Positions 1 through 7,890 of a stretch of 64,000 bases of DNA are shown here, piece by piece. The stretch spans positions 287,179 to 351,178 of the forward strand of contig CAJNCF010000001.1 of the NCBI GenBank assembly GCA_905221195.1. Direction: 5' to 3'. Positions within the stretch are counted from its first letter, which is position 1. Every line of letters starts with the position of its first letter. Source of the DNA: a bacterium. GTDB lineage: Bacteria > Bacillota > Bacilli > Lactobacillales > Streptococcaceae. The translations under genes and the position numbers were made by a program. The notes beneath the pieces were generated by a model. That model did no database searches. It was given only the letters and a program-made list of their open reading frames with translations, and was not told where the DNA came from.

Positions 1-81
1 AGAGCACATTTTCAAAGGATTTTTTCTTTTGGCTTCAATTCCTAATTAATCAATGAACTTAATACTAGGTCTCGAAAAGAA

Positions 82-306
82 TTATGCTTCCTCTTTCTGT
101 CTGAGTTCAAAGAGGTCTTCTACTTTCAGATTAAAAACTTGAGCAATTTTAAGAGCCATTTCCAGCGAAGGATTGTAACGGTTATTTTCCAAGTGCAGAA
201 TTGTCTCGCGTCGCATGCCGATGAGGTCGGCTAACTCCTGCTGGGTCATGCCTGTGGACTCACGAACAGATTTGAGATTAGTAATAATATTGCTTTCTTT
301 GGCCAT
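82..306 (-). CDS. Xre-family helix-turn-helix regulator
   Basis: A 74-residue protein made almost entirely of one Cro/C1-type helix-turn-helix domain (about residues 8-64; the core reads TQQELADLIGMRRETI). It has no extra sensor domain, so it is probably a small DNA-binding repressor. It is the second gene of a two-gene unit on the minus strand. The upstream membrane-protein gene stops 2 bases before this start, and an AGAGG Shine-Dalgarno motif spans the junction. Xre regulators paired with small membrane proteins often control their own operon, and two palindromes in front of the unit fit that. The ligand or signal is unknown. Confidence 0.85.
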   Translation of the reverse strand: MAKESNIITNLKSVRESTGMTQQELADLIGMRRETILHLENNRYNPSLEMALKIAQVFNLKVEDLFELRQKEEA

Positions 307-308
307 GT

Positions 309-887
309 TTATCCTCTACGTTCCAAGATAAGATAGACAACCGAAAAGATGCAAATCAAGGCAGCTATGCTAATAAATATCTGTCCCATGTAAATAGTGA
401 GAGATCCCATATACCCAATGATAACTGCTAGGATCATCAGTGCGCCTAGTATAAAAACAAACATCAAGCTAGCTGCCTTGGCTAAATTAGCATAAAAGCG
501 TTCGTCCGGAGTTTCCTTGACATTTTTCAAACAGAAAAAACCAAATACAATCACTTCAATAACGAGGCCAATTCCCAAAATCCATTCTTTAATACCAGAA
601 CTTACGCTTGGGGTCGCAACCCAAATCCCTACTGTATAAAAAATGCTTGCTGCAAACACAAGTATCGTGTAAAACTTAGCAGACAAGTCAAACATAATCT
701 TTCCCTTACCTTTCTGACTCTTATGTAGCCAGCTCCAAATAGCTACAATTTGACCTAACACTGAAATACCAGTAATAACTAACTTGGGTCCCCAACTAAG
801 ATTAGAACCAAATAAAACAATAAAATCAATAGAGAGAGCTACGGCAATCATTGCAATGAGGTCACGCATTTTTTGACTTTTTTTCAT
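309..887 (-). CDS. Hypothetical multi-pass membrane protein paired with Xre regulator
   Basis: A 192-residue protein with about five or six hydrophobic segments and a conserved-looking ETPDERF stretch between segments. The start at 887 (MKKSQKM) is preferred over an in-frame ATG 36 bases upstream because AAAAAAGGAGTCT precedes it at proper spacing, and the earlier ATG lies inside the AT-rich operator region. It is first in an operon with the Xre regulator that follows it. I do not recognise the family with confidence. Proteins of this layout are commonly seen beside small Xre regulators in Firmicutes, but no function follows from that. Confidence 0.75.
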   Translation of the reverse strand: MKKSQKMRDLIAMIAVALSIDFIVLFGSNLSWGPKLVITGISVLGQIVAIWSWLHKSQKGKGKIMFDLSAKFYTILVFAASIFYTVGIWVATPSVSSGIKEWILGIGLVIEVIVFGFFCLKNVKETPDERFYANLAKAASLMFVFILGALMILAVIIGYMGSLTIYMGQIFISIAALICIFSVVYLILERRG

Positions 888-903
888 GATAGACTCCTTT
901 TTT

Positions 904-952
904 GTGTTATAAATATATAACACTTAAATTTTATGTTATAAATATATCACAT
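904..952 (-). promoter_or_regulatory. Paired palindromic operator/promoter of the membrane protein-xre unit
   Basis: Two similar palindromes precede the unit. GTGTTATAAATATATAACAC (904-923) has perfect 8-bp arms, and ATGTTATAAATATATCACAT (933-952) has one arm mismatch. Their centres are 29 bp apart. They overlap the AT-rich region where the minus-strand promoter must lie. The likely ligand is the Xre protein encoded by the second gene, which is an inference. Confidence 0.55.
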
Positions 953-1264
953 TTAAATTTAGAAAGCAAGAATTTATGTGGCAAGGTGGCAATTATTTGA
1001 AAAATTTTTTTAATAAAAGCCCTTGATAGTCAAACAATTAAAGAATTCTTTGAAGCAATGCATCGGATTTGGTTTGGATAGTTTCGTTAATAATATTTGA
1101 TGATAAAGAATTTTTGGAAAATCTAGATACTGTATGAATCTCTACTTTTTTCTTAGACTGTTATAAAGTCTGTCAGAATAAGCGTTATAGGTGTAGAAGT
1201 TAATTTTTACAGAACTAAATTATTCCCCTATCTAGAATCTATTAATTCATATTTTATAAATTAA
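953..1264. other. Intergenic stretch, no gene recognised
   Basis: AT-rich DNA with no convincing coding signal. A short plus-strand open stretch around 1021-1080 ends at a stop and is too short to assign. No RNA gene or terminator is evident. Confidence 0.5.
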
Positions 1265-1395
1265 TTAGTAGATATCGTTCTTAAAATCCTTGATGTTTCG
1301 TTTGGGAATGGGCTTAGGATTTAGGAGCCAGGCATCCAAATCTCGTTCAGGCGATATGAAGGGTTTGAGTTGATGGTCTTTATAAAATGTTTCTA
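1265..1395 (-). pseudogene. 3' remnant of a gene cut off by a BOX element
   Basis: On the minus strand a reading frame runs out of the BOX element for about 43 codons and ends at the stop at 1265-1267. Its composition looks like protein, with segments such as ISPERDLDAWLLNPKPIP and then KRNIKDFKNDIY. There is no start codon or ribosome binding site. On the other side of the BOX (about 1501-1598) the same strand has another open stretch reading KPFINLLEVGNKCLKEAS, which could be the preceding part of the same gene. I do not recognise the parent family. Confidence 0.45.
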
Positions 1396-1500
1396 ATACT
1401 CTTCGAAAATCTCTTCAAACTACGTTAGCTTTGCCTTGCCGTACTCAAGTACAGTCTGCGGCTAGCTTCCTAGTTTGCTCTTTGATTTTCATTGAGTATA
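1396..1500 (-). repeat. BOX element (boxA-boxC, minus orientation)
   Basis: The minus strand reads the boxA start TATACTCAATGAAAATCAAA at 1500 and runs to the boxC end TTTTCGAAGAGTAT near 1396. At about 105 bp without an internal boxB, it is an A-C element. BOX repeats are non-coding, hairpin-forming and characteristic of the pneumococcus/mitis group. This copy interrupts a gene remnant and lies upstream of the rpsP promoter. Confidence 0.9.
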
Positions 1501-1598
1501 AAATAGTATTCACGGCTAGCTTCTTTCAAACATTTATTTCCTACTTCTAACAAATTTATAAATGGTTTAAAAATTTTATAGTCTGTCAAGTTTTTTTC

Positions 1599-1626
1599 TT
1601 GACACCTGTCAGAAATCTGCTATAAT
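1599..1626 (+). promoter_or_regulatory. rpsP promoter
   Basis: TTGACA at 1599-1604 and TATAAT at 1621-1626 with a 16-bp spacer form a near-consensus sigma-A promoter. The leader that follows contains a small hairpin (AAATAGC/GCTATTT) before the rpsP ribosome binding site. Confidence 0.85.
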
Positions 1627-1690
1627 AGAACATGTGCTAAATAGCTCAGCTATTTCACCGAAATAAAAAATAAGAAAAGAGACTTTAAAA

Positions 1691-1963
1691 ATGGCAGTTA
1701 AAATCCGTTTGACTCGTATGGGTTCTAAGAAAAAACCTTTCTACCGTATCAACGTAGCAGATTCACGTTCACCACGTGACGGACGTTTCATCGAAACAGT
1801 TGGAACTTACAACCCACTTGTTGCTGAAAACCAAGTAACTTTGAAAGAAGATCGCGTTCTTGCATGGTTGGCTGATGGAGCTCAACCTTCAGATACAGTT
1901 CGCAACATCCTTTCAAAAGAAGGCGTATTGAAGAAATTCCACGATTCTAAATTCTCAAAATAA
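1691..1963 (+). CDS. rpsP: 30S ribosomal protein S16
   Basis: This 90-residue protein matches S16 over its full length. It opens with [20 protein letters not shown] and contains the family segment [20 protein letters not shown]16 binds 16S rRNA and helps early assembly of the small subunit. A strong promoter lies 65 bases upstream. The gene is followed after 19 bases by khpA, and both appear to be transcribed together to the terminator at about 2229-2253. The codon usage is that of a highly expressed gene. Confidence 0.98.
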   Translation: MAVKIRLTRMGSKKKPFYRINVADSRSPRDGRFIETVGTYNPLVAENQVTLKEDRVLAWLADGAQPSDTVRNILSKEGVLKKFHDSKFSK

Positions 1964-1982
1964 GTTTAAAGTAGGTTGACAG

Positions 1983-2222
1983 ATGGATACGATTGAAAAT
2001 CTCATTATTGCGATTGTGAAACCCTTGATTTCACAACCAGATGCCTTAACTATCAAGATTGAAGATACACCAGAATTCTTGGAATATCATTTGGATCTTG
2101 ATCAAAGTGATGTGGGTCGTGTAATCGGTCGTAAGGGTCGCACTATTTCTGCGATAAGAACGATTGTCTACTCTGTCCCAACTGAAGACAAAAAAGTAAG
2201 AATCGTTATTGACGAAAAATAA
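1983..2222 (+). CDS. khpA: KH-domain RNA-binding protein KhpA
   Basis: A 79-residue protein with a single KH domain; the RNA-binding GxxG loop is in [18 protein letters not shown] (about residues 41-58). In Streptococcus, KhpA is known to pair with KhpB (EloR/Jag) as an RNA-binding regulator of cell elongation and division. The position directly after rpsP is conserved in many Firmicutes. The gene ends at a good intrinsic terminator. Confidence 0.93.
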   Translation: MDTIENLIIAIVKPLISQPDALTIKIEDTPEFLEYHLDLDQSDVGRVIGRKGRTISAIRTIVYSVPTEDKKVRIVIDEK

Positions 2223-2228
2223 GAAGGG

Positions 2229-2253
2229 CGGGACGAATGTCTCGCTTTTTTTG
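2229..2253 (+). terminator. Terminator of rpsP-khpA
   Basis: A 7-bp GC-rich stem GCGGGAC/GTCTCGC with a GAAT loop is followed by a run of seven T residues. Confidence 0.9.
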
Positions 2254-2660
2254 TGTGGAGAAGTTTAAAATAGCATCTATCAAGTAACAGCATAATCGGG
2301 ATTTGGAAGGATTTTTGAAGGGGGACATCTAAGACGATAAGAAATCAATTTTTTACTAATAAAGAAGGTATTAGTAAATATAAGAAAGAGAAAGCAAGGA
2401 AAATGGTAGATTATGCTATAAAAGTAAGGAATCTCCAAGAGGCAGATAAGTTGGAACTTGTGAGACAAGAACGAGAAAGGCAGACTAGACTAGTAGAGTC
2501 CTTTTTAGTCAATGAACTAGATAAACGGTGATAGAAGGCATAAAATACTAATCCTAGAAATAGCATCTAGGATTCTACTATGCTACAATGGAAAAACAGT
2601 CTCAAAGAATTCTAGTCAATCAATCTTAAGAATAGCTATTTTTAAAAGGAGTAACAGTCT
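2254..2660 (+). other. Gene-free stretch with a possible coding remnant
   Basis: About 400 bases without an intact gene. A plus-strand frame stays open from roughly 2322 to the stop at 2529-2531, with an ATG at 2403. The encoded 42 residues are highly charged (for example EADKLELVRQERERQTRLVE) and look like the end of a helical protein rather than random DNA. No ribosome binding site precedes the ATG, so a decayed gene is more likely than a live small protein. The remainder shows nothing I can name. Confidence 0.35.
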
Positions 2661-3563
2661 ATGAACGAGAAAACAAAAGCTTACCTAGCAGCCTTATCCT
2701 TTTCAGCAATCATTGGATTTTCTTTTTTATTTACTAAGATTGCTTTAGGCTATGCTAGTCCTCTCACAAACTTAGCGCATCGCTATACAATCGCAGCTTT
2801 AGTAATGGTCGTTCTTCATCAAACCAAACTTACTGAAGTGAGTTTAAGTAGAAAAGACATTCTTTCTATTCTTCCGATGAGTCTTTTCTATCCTCTTCTC
2901 TTTTTTATTTTTCAATCCTTTGCTTTACAGTATATATCGTCTTCTGAAGCTGGAATTTTACAGGCTCTTGTCCCGATTTTTACGCTCCTTTTAGCATCGG
3001 CCTTTCTCAAGGAAAAGACAAGCTTGCTTCAAAAGTTCTTTTTATTTTTATCCGTAGTAGGAGTAGTTTTCATCTTCCTTAGCAAAGGAGCAAACTTTAG
3101 TACGGAAACTGCTAGCTTTGGCTTTCTCTTGATGTTGGGATCTGTTCTCGCCAATGCAATAAACAATATTCTCAGCAAGTCCAAAGGAGGATGCTATCGG
3201 GCCATGGATATGACAGCTGTTGTGATATTTGTTGGTTTCGTCACCTTTAATACGCTGAGTCTGACCTCGCACTATCTAGAGGGGAACATATTAGCTTACT
3301 TTGCGCCACTTGGACAGGTATCTTATCTGCTTTCAATTCTCTATTTGGGAATTCTAGCCTCTATCGTTACTGGTAGTCTCTCTATCTATGCTATTGTTCG
3401 ACTTGGAGCATCAACCGTCAGTGTCTTTGGAAATCTTGGAACAGTTTTGACCATTCTAGCCGGAGCACTTATCCTCCACGAACCAATTTATAGCTACCAT
3501 GTGATCGGAGCAACTTTGATTATTGCTGGAATTTTAGGCATGAATCTGATGAGAAAAAAGTAA
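2661..3563 (+). CDS. EamA/DMT-superfamily transporter
   Basis: A 300-residue protein with about ten hydrophobic segments arranged as two EamA repeats (roughly residues 1-140 and 150-300). The second repeat carries the typical LGNLGTVLTILAGALILHEP segment. Members export metabolites, amino acids or drugs across the cytoplasmic membrane, and the substrate cannot be read from sequence. AAGGAG lies upstream of the ATG. The gene appears to stand alone. Confidence 0.88.
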   Translation: MNEKTKAYLAALSFSAIIGFSFLFTKIALGYASPLTNLAHRYTIAALVMVVLHQTKLTEVSLSRKDILSILPMSLFYPLLFFIFQSFALQYISSSEAGILQALVPIFTLLLASAFLKEKTSLLQKFFLFLSVVGVVFIFLSKGANFSTETASFGFLLMLGSVLANAINNILSKSKGGCYRAMDMTAVVIFVGFVTFNTLSLTSHYLEGNILAYFAPLGQVSYLLSILYLGILASIVTGSLSIYAIVRLGASTVSVFGNLGTVLTILAGALILHEPIYSYHVIGATLIIAGILGMNLMRKK

Positions 3564-3712
3564 AGATTTCTTAGCAGTCTTATTCTTGATCTAAATAATA
3601 TAGAAAATTCAAAAAATTTAATGTAATCAAGTTTGGAAAACGATGATTTTAATATAGCATGATAAAATAGATAAAAAGAATAACACTAGGATAAAGAGGA
3701 GAGAGTTTAGAA

Positions 3713-4570
3713 ATGAAGCAAAATGATATAGCTGAAGCTATTGCTTTTTATAACAGAAAACCTGAGACTCTAGTACGTCACATTATACCAGTCTTAGATT
3801 GTGACTTGGTTGTTTATCATCGTCCTGGAAACGCAAGTAAAGGCCACATTATTTTCTATCATGGAGCTTGTGGCCGTAGTCAGATGTGGGCCTACCAGTA
3901 TGATGCTTTTGAAGGATTTGATCTCTACTTTGTCAATGTTAGAGGACAGGGTGAATCACCTATGAAAGTTGGTCTACCTGACTTAGAAGGTGCTGTTCAA
4001 GATGTAGATGCTATTTTGTCCTATTTCCAGTTGGATAAAGTGATATTGGTTGGTCATTCTTGGGGAGGAAATCCTCTTCAAGAGTACACCTATCGCCATC
4101 CGGAAAGAGTTCTAGCCTTGGTTATGGTGGATAGTTGGGGACAGCATCGTTACCTATCAGATAAAGAGAAAAATCGCATAAAATATAGTTCCCTTATGTA
4201 CAAAACGATTCCTTGGAAGATGATTGCAGATAAGAACTCAAAAATGTGTACAGATAATCCTATCACAAGAGAATTAGTCAAGACGGCCATTATAGAAACT
4301 GGGAGAGATGTTTTTTTGAACCTTGGAATCACAGGTTTTTTGGCTGTCCATGAGATAGAGGGTTATCATGGCAATCCTCCTATGCTATTAGTAAGAGGAG
4401 AACACGATTTTCCCAAACACCTAAAAATGATCTACGATGGTATCATTGCCTTAAATCCTAATGCGCGTCAAGTAACGATTTCAGACAGCAAACACCAACC
4501 GATGAATGACCGTCCTAAAGAGTTTAATCATATAGTTGGTGAATTCTTTGAAGAAGTAGTAGGCCCGTAA
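3713..4570 (+). CDS. Alpha/beta-fold hydrolase
   Basis: A 285-residue alpha/beta hydrolase. The oxyanion region is FYHGACGRSQMW, the nucleophile elbow is VGHSWGGN (Ser near residue 116), an acid residue is likely in RGEHDFP, and the histidine is in SDSKHQPMN near the C-terminus. There is no signal peptide, so it is cytoplasmic. AGGAGAG precedes the start. The substrate is unknown. It is followed by a second, divergent alpha/beta hydrolase on the same strand. Confidence 0.85.
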   Translation: MKQNDIAEAIAFYNRKPETLVRHIIPVLDCDLVVYHRPGNASKGHIIFYHGACGRSQMWAYQYDAFEGFDLYFVNVRGQGESPMKVGLPDLEGAVQDVDAILSYFQLDKVILVGHSWGGNPLQEYTYRHPERVLALVMVDSWGQHRYLSDKEKNRIKYSSLMYKTIPWKMIADKNSKMCTDNPITRELVKTAIIETGRDVFLNLGITGFLAVHEIEGYHGNPPMLLVRGEHDFPKHLKMIYDGIIALNPNARQVTISDSKHQPMNDRPKEFNHIVGEFFEEVVGP

Positions 4571-4667
4571 GATAGGAACTATCCAACTTGTGAAAATCCT
4601 TGGAACGTGTTAAAATAAAGGATAAGGATTTTTAATAATTCATTATATAGAATGAGTGGATTTCTTT

Positions 4668-5456
4668 ATGAAGAGGATTAAAGTATCTACAGAAATTGGT
4701 AGTCTCTCTGTTACTTATCAAAAGCAAAAGAAAGTGCTAGTTTGTTTAAGTGGCGCAGGTTTGCTACCCAGTTATGAAAATTTTTCACTTATACTTGAAA
4801 AACTTCCTCCTACAATTGGTTATTTGACAATTGATTTTCCGAACACAGGTAGGAGTTCGATTCATGACCAAGCTGGAAAAAATCTGGATAATCTTGCAGA
4901 TGCAGTTTATGAAGTACTTGAAGAATTGGCGATTTCTGAATATATACTTTGTGTACATAGTTTGAGTGGAATTTTAGCTTGCAAATTGCTCAACAAACCA
5001 ATTAAGTGTCAGGCTTTAGTAGCAATTGAACCGACAACTAAAAACGTCATGTTTGCTGATTTTTCAGAAAATTCTTATCCAGAAATGGAAGAGCAGATGA
5101 GGCTGATTGACGAGTGTGGTCCTGAACTTTATTTTAAGAACTTAACTCAAGCAACATTTAGACCTGAAATTAATAAAGAAATCTGGGAAATAATGCAGGG
5201 AAAAGGCTCAGAGTTGGAAAATCAAGATCCAGGATTTCAGATATCTGGAGAGATTACTGAGGAAGATTTTGAGAATTTGTCGATAGAAACTTGTACCCCT
5301 GTATTTATTTTTTGTCAGGCTTATAGAGAAAAAGAGTACAGAGAATCAGAATATTGGACTTCCAATACTAAACTCATTTTAGGAGGGAATCACCATTATT
5401 TACAATGGTCAGAATCAGAAAAAATTGCGACTATTATTCGAGAATTGTTAGAATAA
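4668..5456 (+). CDS. Alpha/beta-fold hydrolase, second copy
   Basis: A 262-residue alpha/beta hydrolase-like protein. The likely nucleophile lies in CVHSLSGIL, and a histidine in GGNHHYLQWSES could complete the triad. It shares little sequence with the hydrolase just upstream. The start is uncertain: a GTG at 4656 is in frame 12 bases upstream and neither start has a strong Shine-Dalgarno sequence, so I take the ATG. It stops 30 bases before rimM and may be read into that operon. Confidence 0.75.
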   Translation: MKRIKVSTEIGSLSVTYQKQKKVLVCLSGAGLLPSYENFSLILEKLPPTIGYLTIDFPNTGRSSIHDQAGKNLDNLADAVYEVLEELAISEYILCVHSLSGILACKLLNKPIKCQALVAIEPTTKNVMFADFSENSYPEMEEQMRLIDECGPELYFKNLTQATFRPEINKEIWEIMQGKGSELENQDPGFQISGEITEEDFENLSIETCTPVFIFCQAYREKEYRESEYWTSNTKLILGGNHHYLQWSESEKIATIIRELLE

Positions 5457-5486
5457 GATGGATAGAAATAGACTACAGGAGACAAG

Positions 5487-6005
5487 ATGAACTACTTTAA
5501 TGTTGGGAAAATCGTCAATACGCAGGGCTTGCAGGGTGAGATGCGAGTCTTGTCTGTGACGGATTTTGCAGAAGAACGCTTTAAAAAAGGAGCTGAGCTG
5601 GCTTTGTTTGATGAAAAAGATCAGTTTGTTCAAACAGTAACTATTGCTAGCCACCGTAAACAGAAGAACTTTGACATCATTAAATTTAAAGATATGTACC
5701 ATATCAACGCTATCGAAAAGTACAAAGGATACAGTCTCAAGGTTGCTGAGGAAGATTTAAACGATTTGGATGATGGCGAATTCTACTATCACGAGATTAT
5801 TGGTTTGGAAGTCTATGAGGGAGAGAAACTGATTGGAACCATTAAGGAAATCCTGCAACCAGGTGCTAACGATGTCTGGGTGGTCAAGCGAAAAGGCAAA
5901 CGTGATTTGCTTTTACCATATATCCCGCCAGTGGTTCTCAATGTTGATATTCCAAATAACCGCGTCGATGTGGAAATCTTAGAAGGGTTAGACGATGAAG
6001 ATTGA
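5487..6005 (+). CDS. rimM: Ribosome maturation factor RimM
   Basis: 172 residues, normal length. It contains the N-terminal RimM barrel ([19 protein letters not shown] at the start) and a C-terminal PRC-barrel (about residues 95-170; [20 protein letters not shown]). RimM assists maturation of the 30S head by binding S19. AGGAGA precedes the start. The end overlaps the start of trmD by 11 bases, the classical rimM-trmD coupling. Confidence 0.96.
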   Translation: MNYFNVGKIVNTQGLQGEMRVLSVTDFAEERFKKGAELALFDEKDQFVQTVTIASHRKQKNFDIIKFKDMYHINAIEKYKGYSLKVAEEDLNDLDDGEFYYHEIIGLEVYEGEKLIGTIKEILQPGANDVWVVKRKGKRDLLLPYIPPVVLNVDIPNNRVDVEILEGLDDED

Positions 6006-6714
6006 TATTTTAACCCTTTTTCCAGAGATGTTTTCTCCACTGGAACACTCAATCGTTGGAAAGGCTCGCGAAAAAGGGCTCTTGGATATCCAGTATCATA
6101 ATTTTCGAGAATATGCTGAAAAGGCCCGCCATGTCGACGATGAGCCATACGGAGGCGGACAGGGGATGTTGCTCCGCGCGCAACCCATTTTCGATGCCTT
6201 TGATGCTATTGAAAAGAAAAATCCGCGCGTGATTCTCCTCGATCCAGCTGGAAAGCAGTTTGATCAGGCTTATGCTGAGGATTTGGCTCAAGAGGAAGAA
6301 CTTATCTTTATCTGCGGTCACTATGAGGGCTATGATGAGCGGATCAAGACCTTGGTAACAGATGAGATTTCTCTAGGTGATTATGTCTTAACTGGAGGAG
6401 AATTGGCGGCCATGACTATGATTGACGCTACTGTGCGCCTGATTCCCGAAGTGATTGGCAAGGAGTCTAGCCACCAAGATGATAGTTTTTCTTCTGGTCT
6501 TCTCGAATATCCTCAGTATACACGTCCCTATGATTATCGAGGTATGGTTGTGCCAGATGTACTGATGAGTGGTCACCATGAAAAAATTCGTCAGTGGCGA
6601 CTGTATGAGAGTTTAAAGAAAACCTACGAGCGCAGACCGGATTTGTTAGAACATTATCAACTGACAGCAGAAGAAGAAAAAATGCTGGCAGAAATCAAAG
6701 AAAACAAAAAATAA
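5995..6714 (+). CDS. trmD: tRNA (guanine-N1)-methyltransferase
   Basis: 239 residues of normal TrmD length, starting [20 protein letters not shown]. The trefoil-knot SAM site is visible as [14 protein letters not shown] and [17 protein letters not shown]. The enzyme methylates G37 of tRNAs with G at position 36 and prevents +1 frameshifting. It overlaps rimM by 11 bases and is followed after 11 bases by the ATP-cone gene, so all three form one transcription unit. Confidence 0.97.
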   Translation: MKIDILTLFPEMFSPLEHSIVGKAREKGLLDIQYHNFREYAEKARHVDDEPYGGGQGMLLRAQPIFDAFDAIEKKNPRVILLDPAGKQFDQAYAEDLAQEEELIFICGHYEGYDERIKTLVTDEISLGDYVLTGGELAAMTMIDATVRLIPEVIGKESSHQDDSFSSGLLEYPQYTRPYDYRGMVVPDVLMSGHHEKIRQWRLYESLKKTYERRPDLLEHYQLTAEEEKMLAEIKENKK

Positions 6715-6725
6715 AGGAGAAACCT

Positions 6726-7064
6726 ATGCAAGTAATCAAACGTGATGGCGAAATTGCTGAATTTAATCCAGATAAGATTTACCAAGCTATCTTAAAGGCG
6801 GCCCAGACTGTCTATGTATTGACAGATGATTTGCGTCAAAACCTTGCACAAGTCACTAAGAAAGTGGTTTTGGACTTGGAAGAAGCAAAAGTAGAACGCG
6901 CCACTATCAGCATGATTCAGTCTTTGGTTGAACATCGTTTACTGGGTGCAGGTTACATTACCATTGCAGAACACTACATTTCCTATCGTTTACAACGTGA
7001 TTTGGAAAGAAGTGGTTATGGAGATCATATCGCCGTTCATTTACATTTTGAACAAGTTCGCTAA
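6726..7064 (+). CDS. Stand-alone ATP-cone domain protein
   Basis: 112 residues, essentially one ATP-cone domain: MQVIKRDGEIAEFNPDKIYQ at the start and residues up to about 95 forming the helical cone. ATP-cones are usually the regulatory N-terminus of ribonucleotide reductases or of NrdR. Here there is no reductase or zinc ribbon attached. It lies 11 bases after trmD with AAAGGAG and ends at a strong bidirectional terminator. Its role is unknown; binding of ATP/dATP is a family inference. Confidence 0.85.
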   Translation: MQVIKRDGEIAEFNPDKIYQAILKAAQTVYVLTDDLRQNLAQVTKKVVLDLEEAKVERATISMIQSLVEHRLLGAGYITIAEHYISYRLQRDLERSGYGDHIAVHLHFEQVR

Positions 7065-7065
7065 G

Positions 7066-7104
7066 AAAAAGAGTGGGATGCAGTAACTACATCTCACTCT
7101 TTCT
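7066..7104. terminator. Bidirectional terminator between convergent genes
   Basis: A 13-bp stem AAAGAGTGGGATG/CATCTCACTCTTT with A- and T-rich flanks serves the trmD unit on the plus strand and the convergent minus-strand gene, whose end it overlaps. Confidence 0.88.
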
Positions 7105-7414
7105 TAAATCTATTTTTTTGGGCTGTTTGGACTGTTGAAGGGACAAATCGCAGGCGTTGAATATCGCTTATGCGGATAATACGGCTCACATTTTTGGCAA
7201 AATTTTTCACGATAATTTGCTGGCGTTGCTGATCGTATTTGATGATATCACCTGTAAAGCTTGTCTCAGACAAGATAAGGTGAACAGCGGTTTGTTTCTG
7301 GATAGCCTCTTCAATAGTGGCTGTAAGGGAGTTGCTTTCAGTCTGGTCAGCTTGGTCATGTCCATTTAAAAAGTCATGTATTTTATCTAAAACTTGCTGG
7401 AATTTATGTCTCAT
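7094..7414 (-). CDS. Small hypothetical protein, YolD-like
   Basis: A 106-residue soluble protein. The C-terminal half (FTGDIIKYDQQRQQIIVKNF, then a segment ending ISDIQRLRFV) has the alternating pattern of a small Sm-like beta-barrel such as the YolD family, but this assignment is tentative. GGGAGG precedes the start. The gene is convergent with the ATP-cone gene and divergent from the PC4-like gene. YolD-like proteins sometimes accompany Y-family polymerases, but none is nearby. Confidence 0.6.
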   Translation of the reverse strand: MRHKFQQVLDKIHDFLNGHDQADQTESNSLTATIEEAIQKQTAVHLILSETSFTGDIIKYDQQRQQIIVKNFAKNVSRIIRISDIQRLRFVPSTVQTAQKNRFKKE

Positions 7415-7474
7415 ATTGGCCTCCCTTCTTTTATATCAATATTATATAAAATTTTCCTAAAATCTACAAGATTT

Positions 7475-7482
7475 TACGAATA
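7475..7482 (+). promoter_or_regulatory. Competence cin-box (ComX-dependent promoter)
   Basis: TACGAATA, the streptococcal ComX (SigX) promoter core, lies 30 bases before the start of the PC4-like gene and is followed by an AAAAAAGGAGAA ribosome binding site. The homologous pneumococcal gene is, from memory, a late competence gene, which agrees. Confidence 0.75.
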
Positions 7483-7512
7483 AACTAATGAAAGCTAAAA
7501 AAGGAGAAGAAA

Positions 7513-7728
7513 ATGGCAGAATTTACATTTGAAATTGAAGAGCACTTGTTGACTCTTTCTGAAAACGAAAAAGGTTGGACTAAGGAAATCAACCGTGTGA
7601 GCTTTAATGGTGCTCCTGCAAAGTTTGATATTCGTGCTTGGAGTCCAGATCATACTAAAATGGGCAAAGGGATTACTCTCTCCAATGAAGAATTTCAAAC
7701 CATGGTGGATGCCTTTAAAGGCAACTAA
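7513..7728 (+). CDS. PC4/YdbC-like ssDNA-binding protein, competence-associated
   Basis: 71 residues matching the bacterial YdbC/PC4 (transcriptional coactivator p15) fold. The pattern FDIRAWSPDHTKMGKGITLSNEEF is the family strand-turn-helix core. Such proteins are small single-stranded nucleic-acid binders. A cin-box promoter sits directly upstream, so expression is probably induced during competence. That suggests a role with incoming single-stranded DNA, which is an inference. The stop codon overlaps the first base of a BOX element. Confidence 0.85.
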   Translation: MAEFTFEIEEHLLTLSENEKGWTKEINRVSFNGAPAKFDIRAWSPDHTKMGKGITLSNEEFQTMVDAFKGN

Positions 7729-7833
7729 TACTTAATGAAAATCAAAGAGCAAACTAGGAAGCTAGCCGTAGGCAGTACTTGAGTACGGAAAGGCGAAGCT
7801 GACGTGGTTTGAATTTGATTTTCGAAGAGTATA
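7728..7833 (+). repeat. BOX element (boxA-boxC)
   Basis: It begins at the stop codon of the PC4-like gene (ATACTTAATGAAAATCAAAG), contains AGCAAACTAGGAAGCTAGCC, and ends with the boxC sequence GGCGAAGCTGACGTGGTTTG and CGAAGAGTATAA. At about 106 bp there is no boxB copy. It lies in the 3' untranslated region just before the terminator. Confidence 0.9.
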
Positions 7834-7850
7834 AGTTTTCAAAATGAAAG

Positions 7851-7890
7851 AAAAGGATACTGAGTCATGACAACTCGATATCCTTTTTTA
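7851..7890. terminator. Bidirectional terminator between PC4-like gene and bioY
   Basis: The imperfect stem AAAGGATA/TATCCTTT with an inner GAGT/ACTC pairing is followed on the plus strand by a T run and flanked by A residues on the other side. It reaches the stop codon of the convergent bioY. Confidence 0.8.

Noticed and set aside
1021..1080. Short plus-strand peptide fragment before a stop at about 1078
   Set aside because: About 20 codons only, no start signal and no recognisable family, so it cannot be separated from chance.
2280..2468. 62-codon minus-strand frame after khpA
   Set aside because: No ribosome binding site; the opposite strand has the more protein-like composition.
5813..6148. 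111-codon minus-strand frame across the rimM-trmD junction
   Set aside because: It overlaps two certain genes and has no initiation signal.
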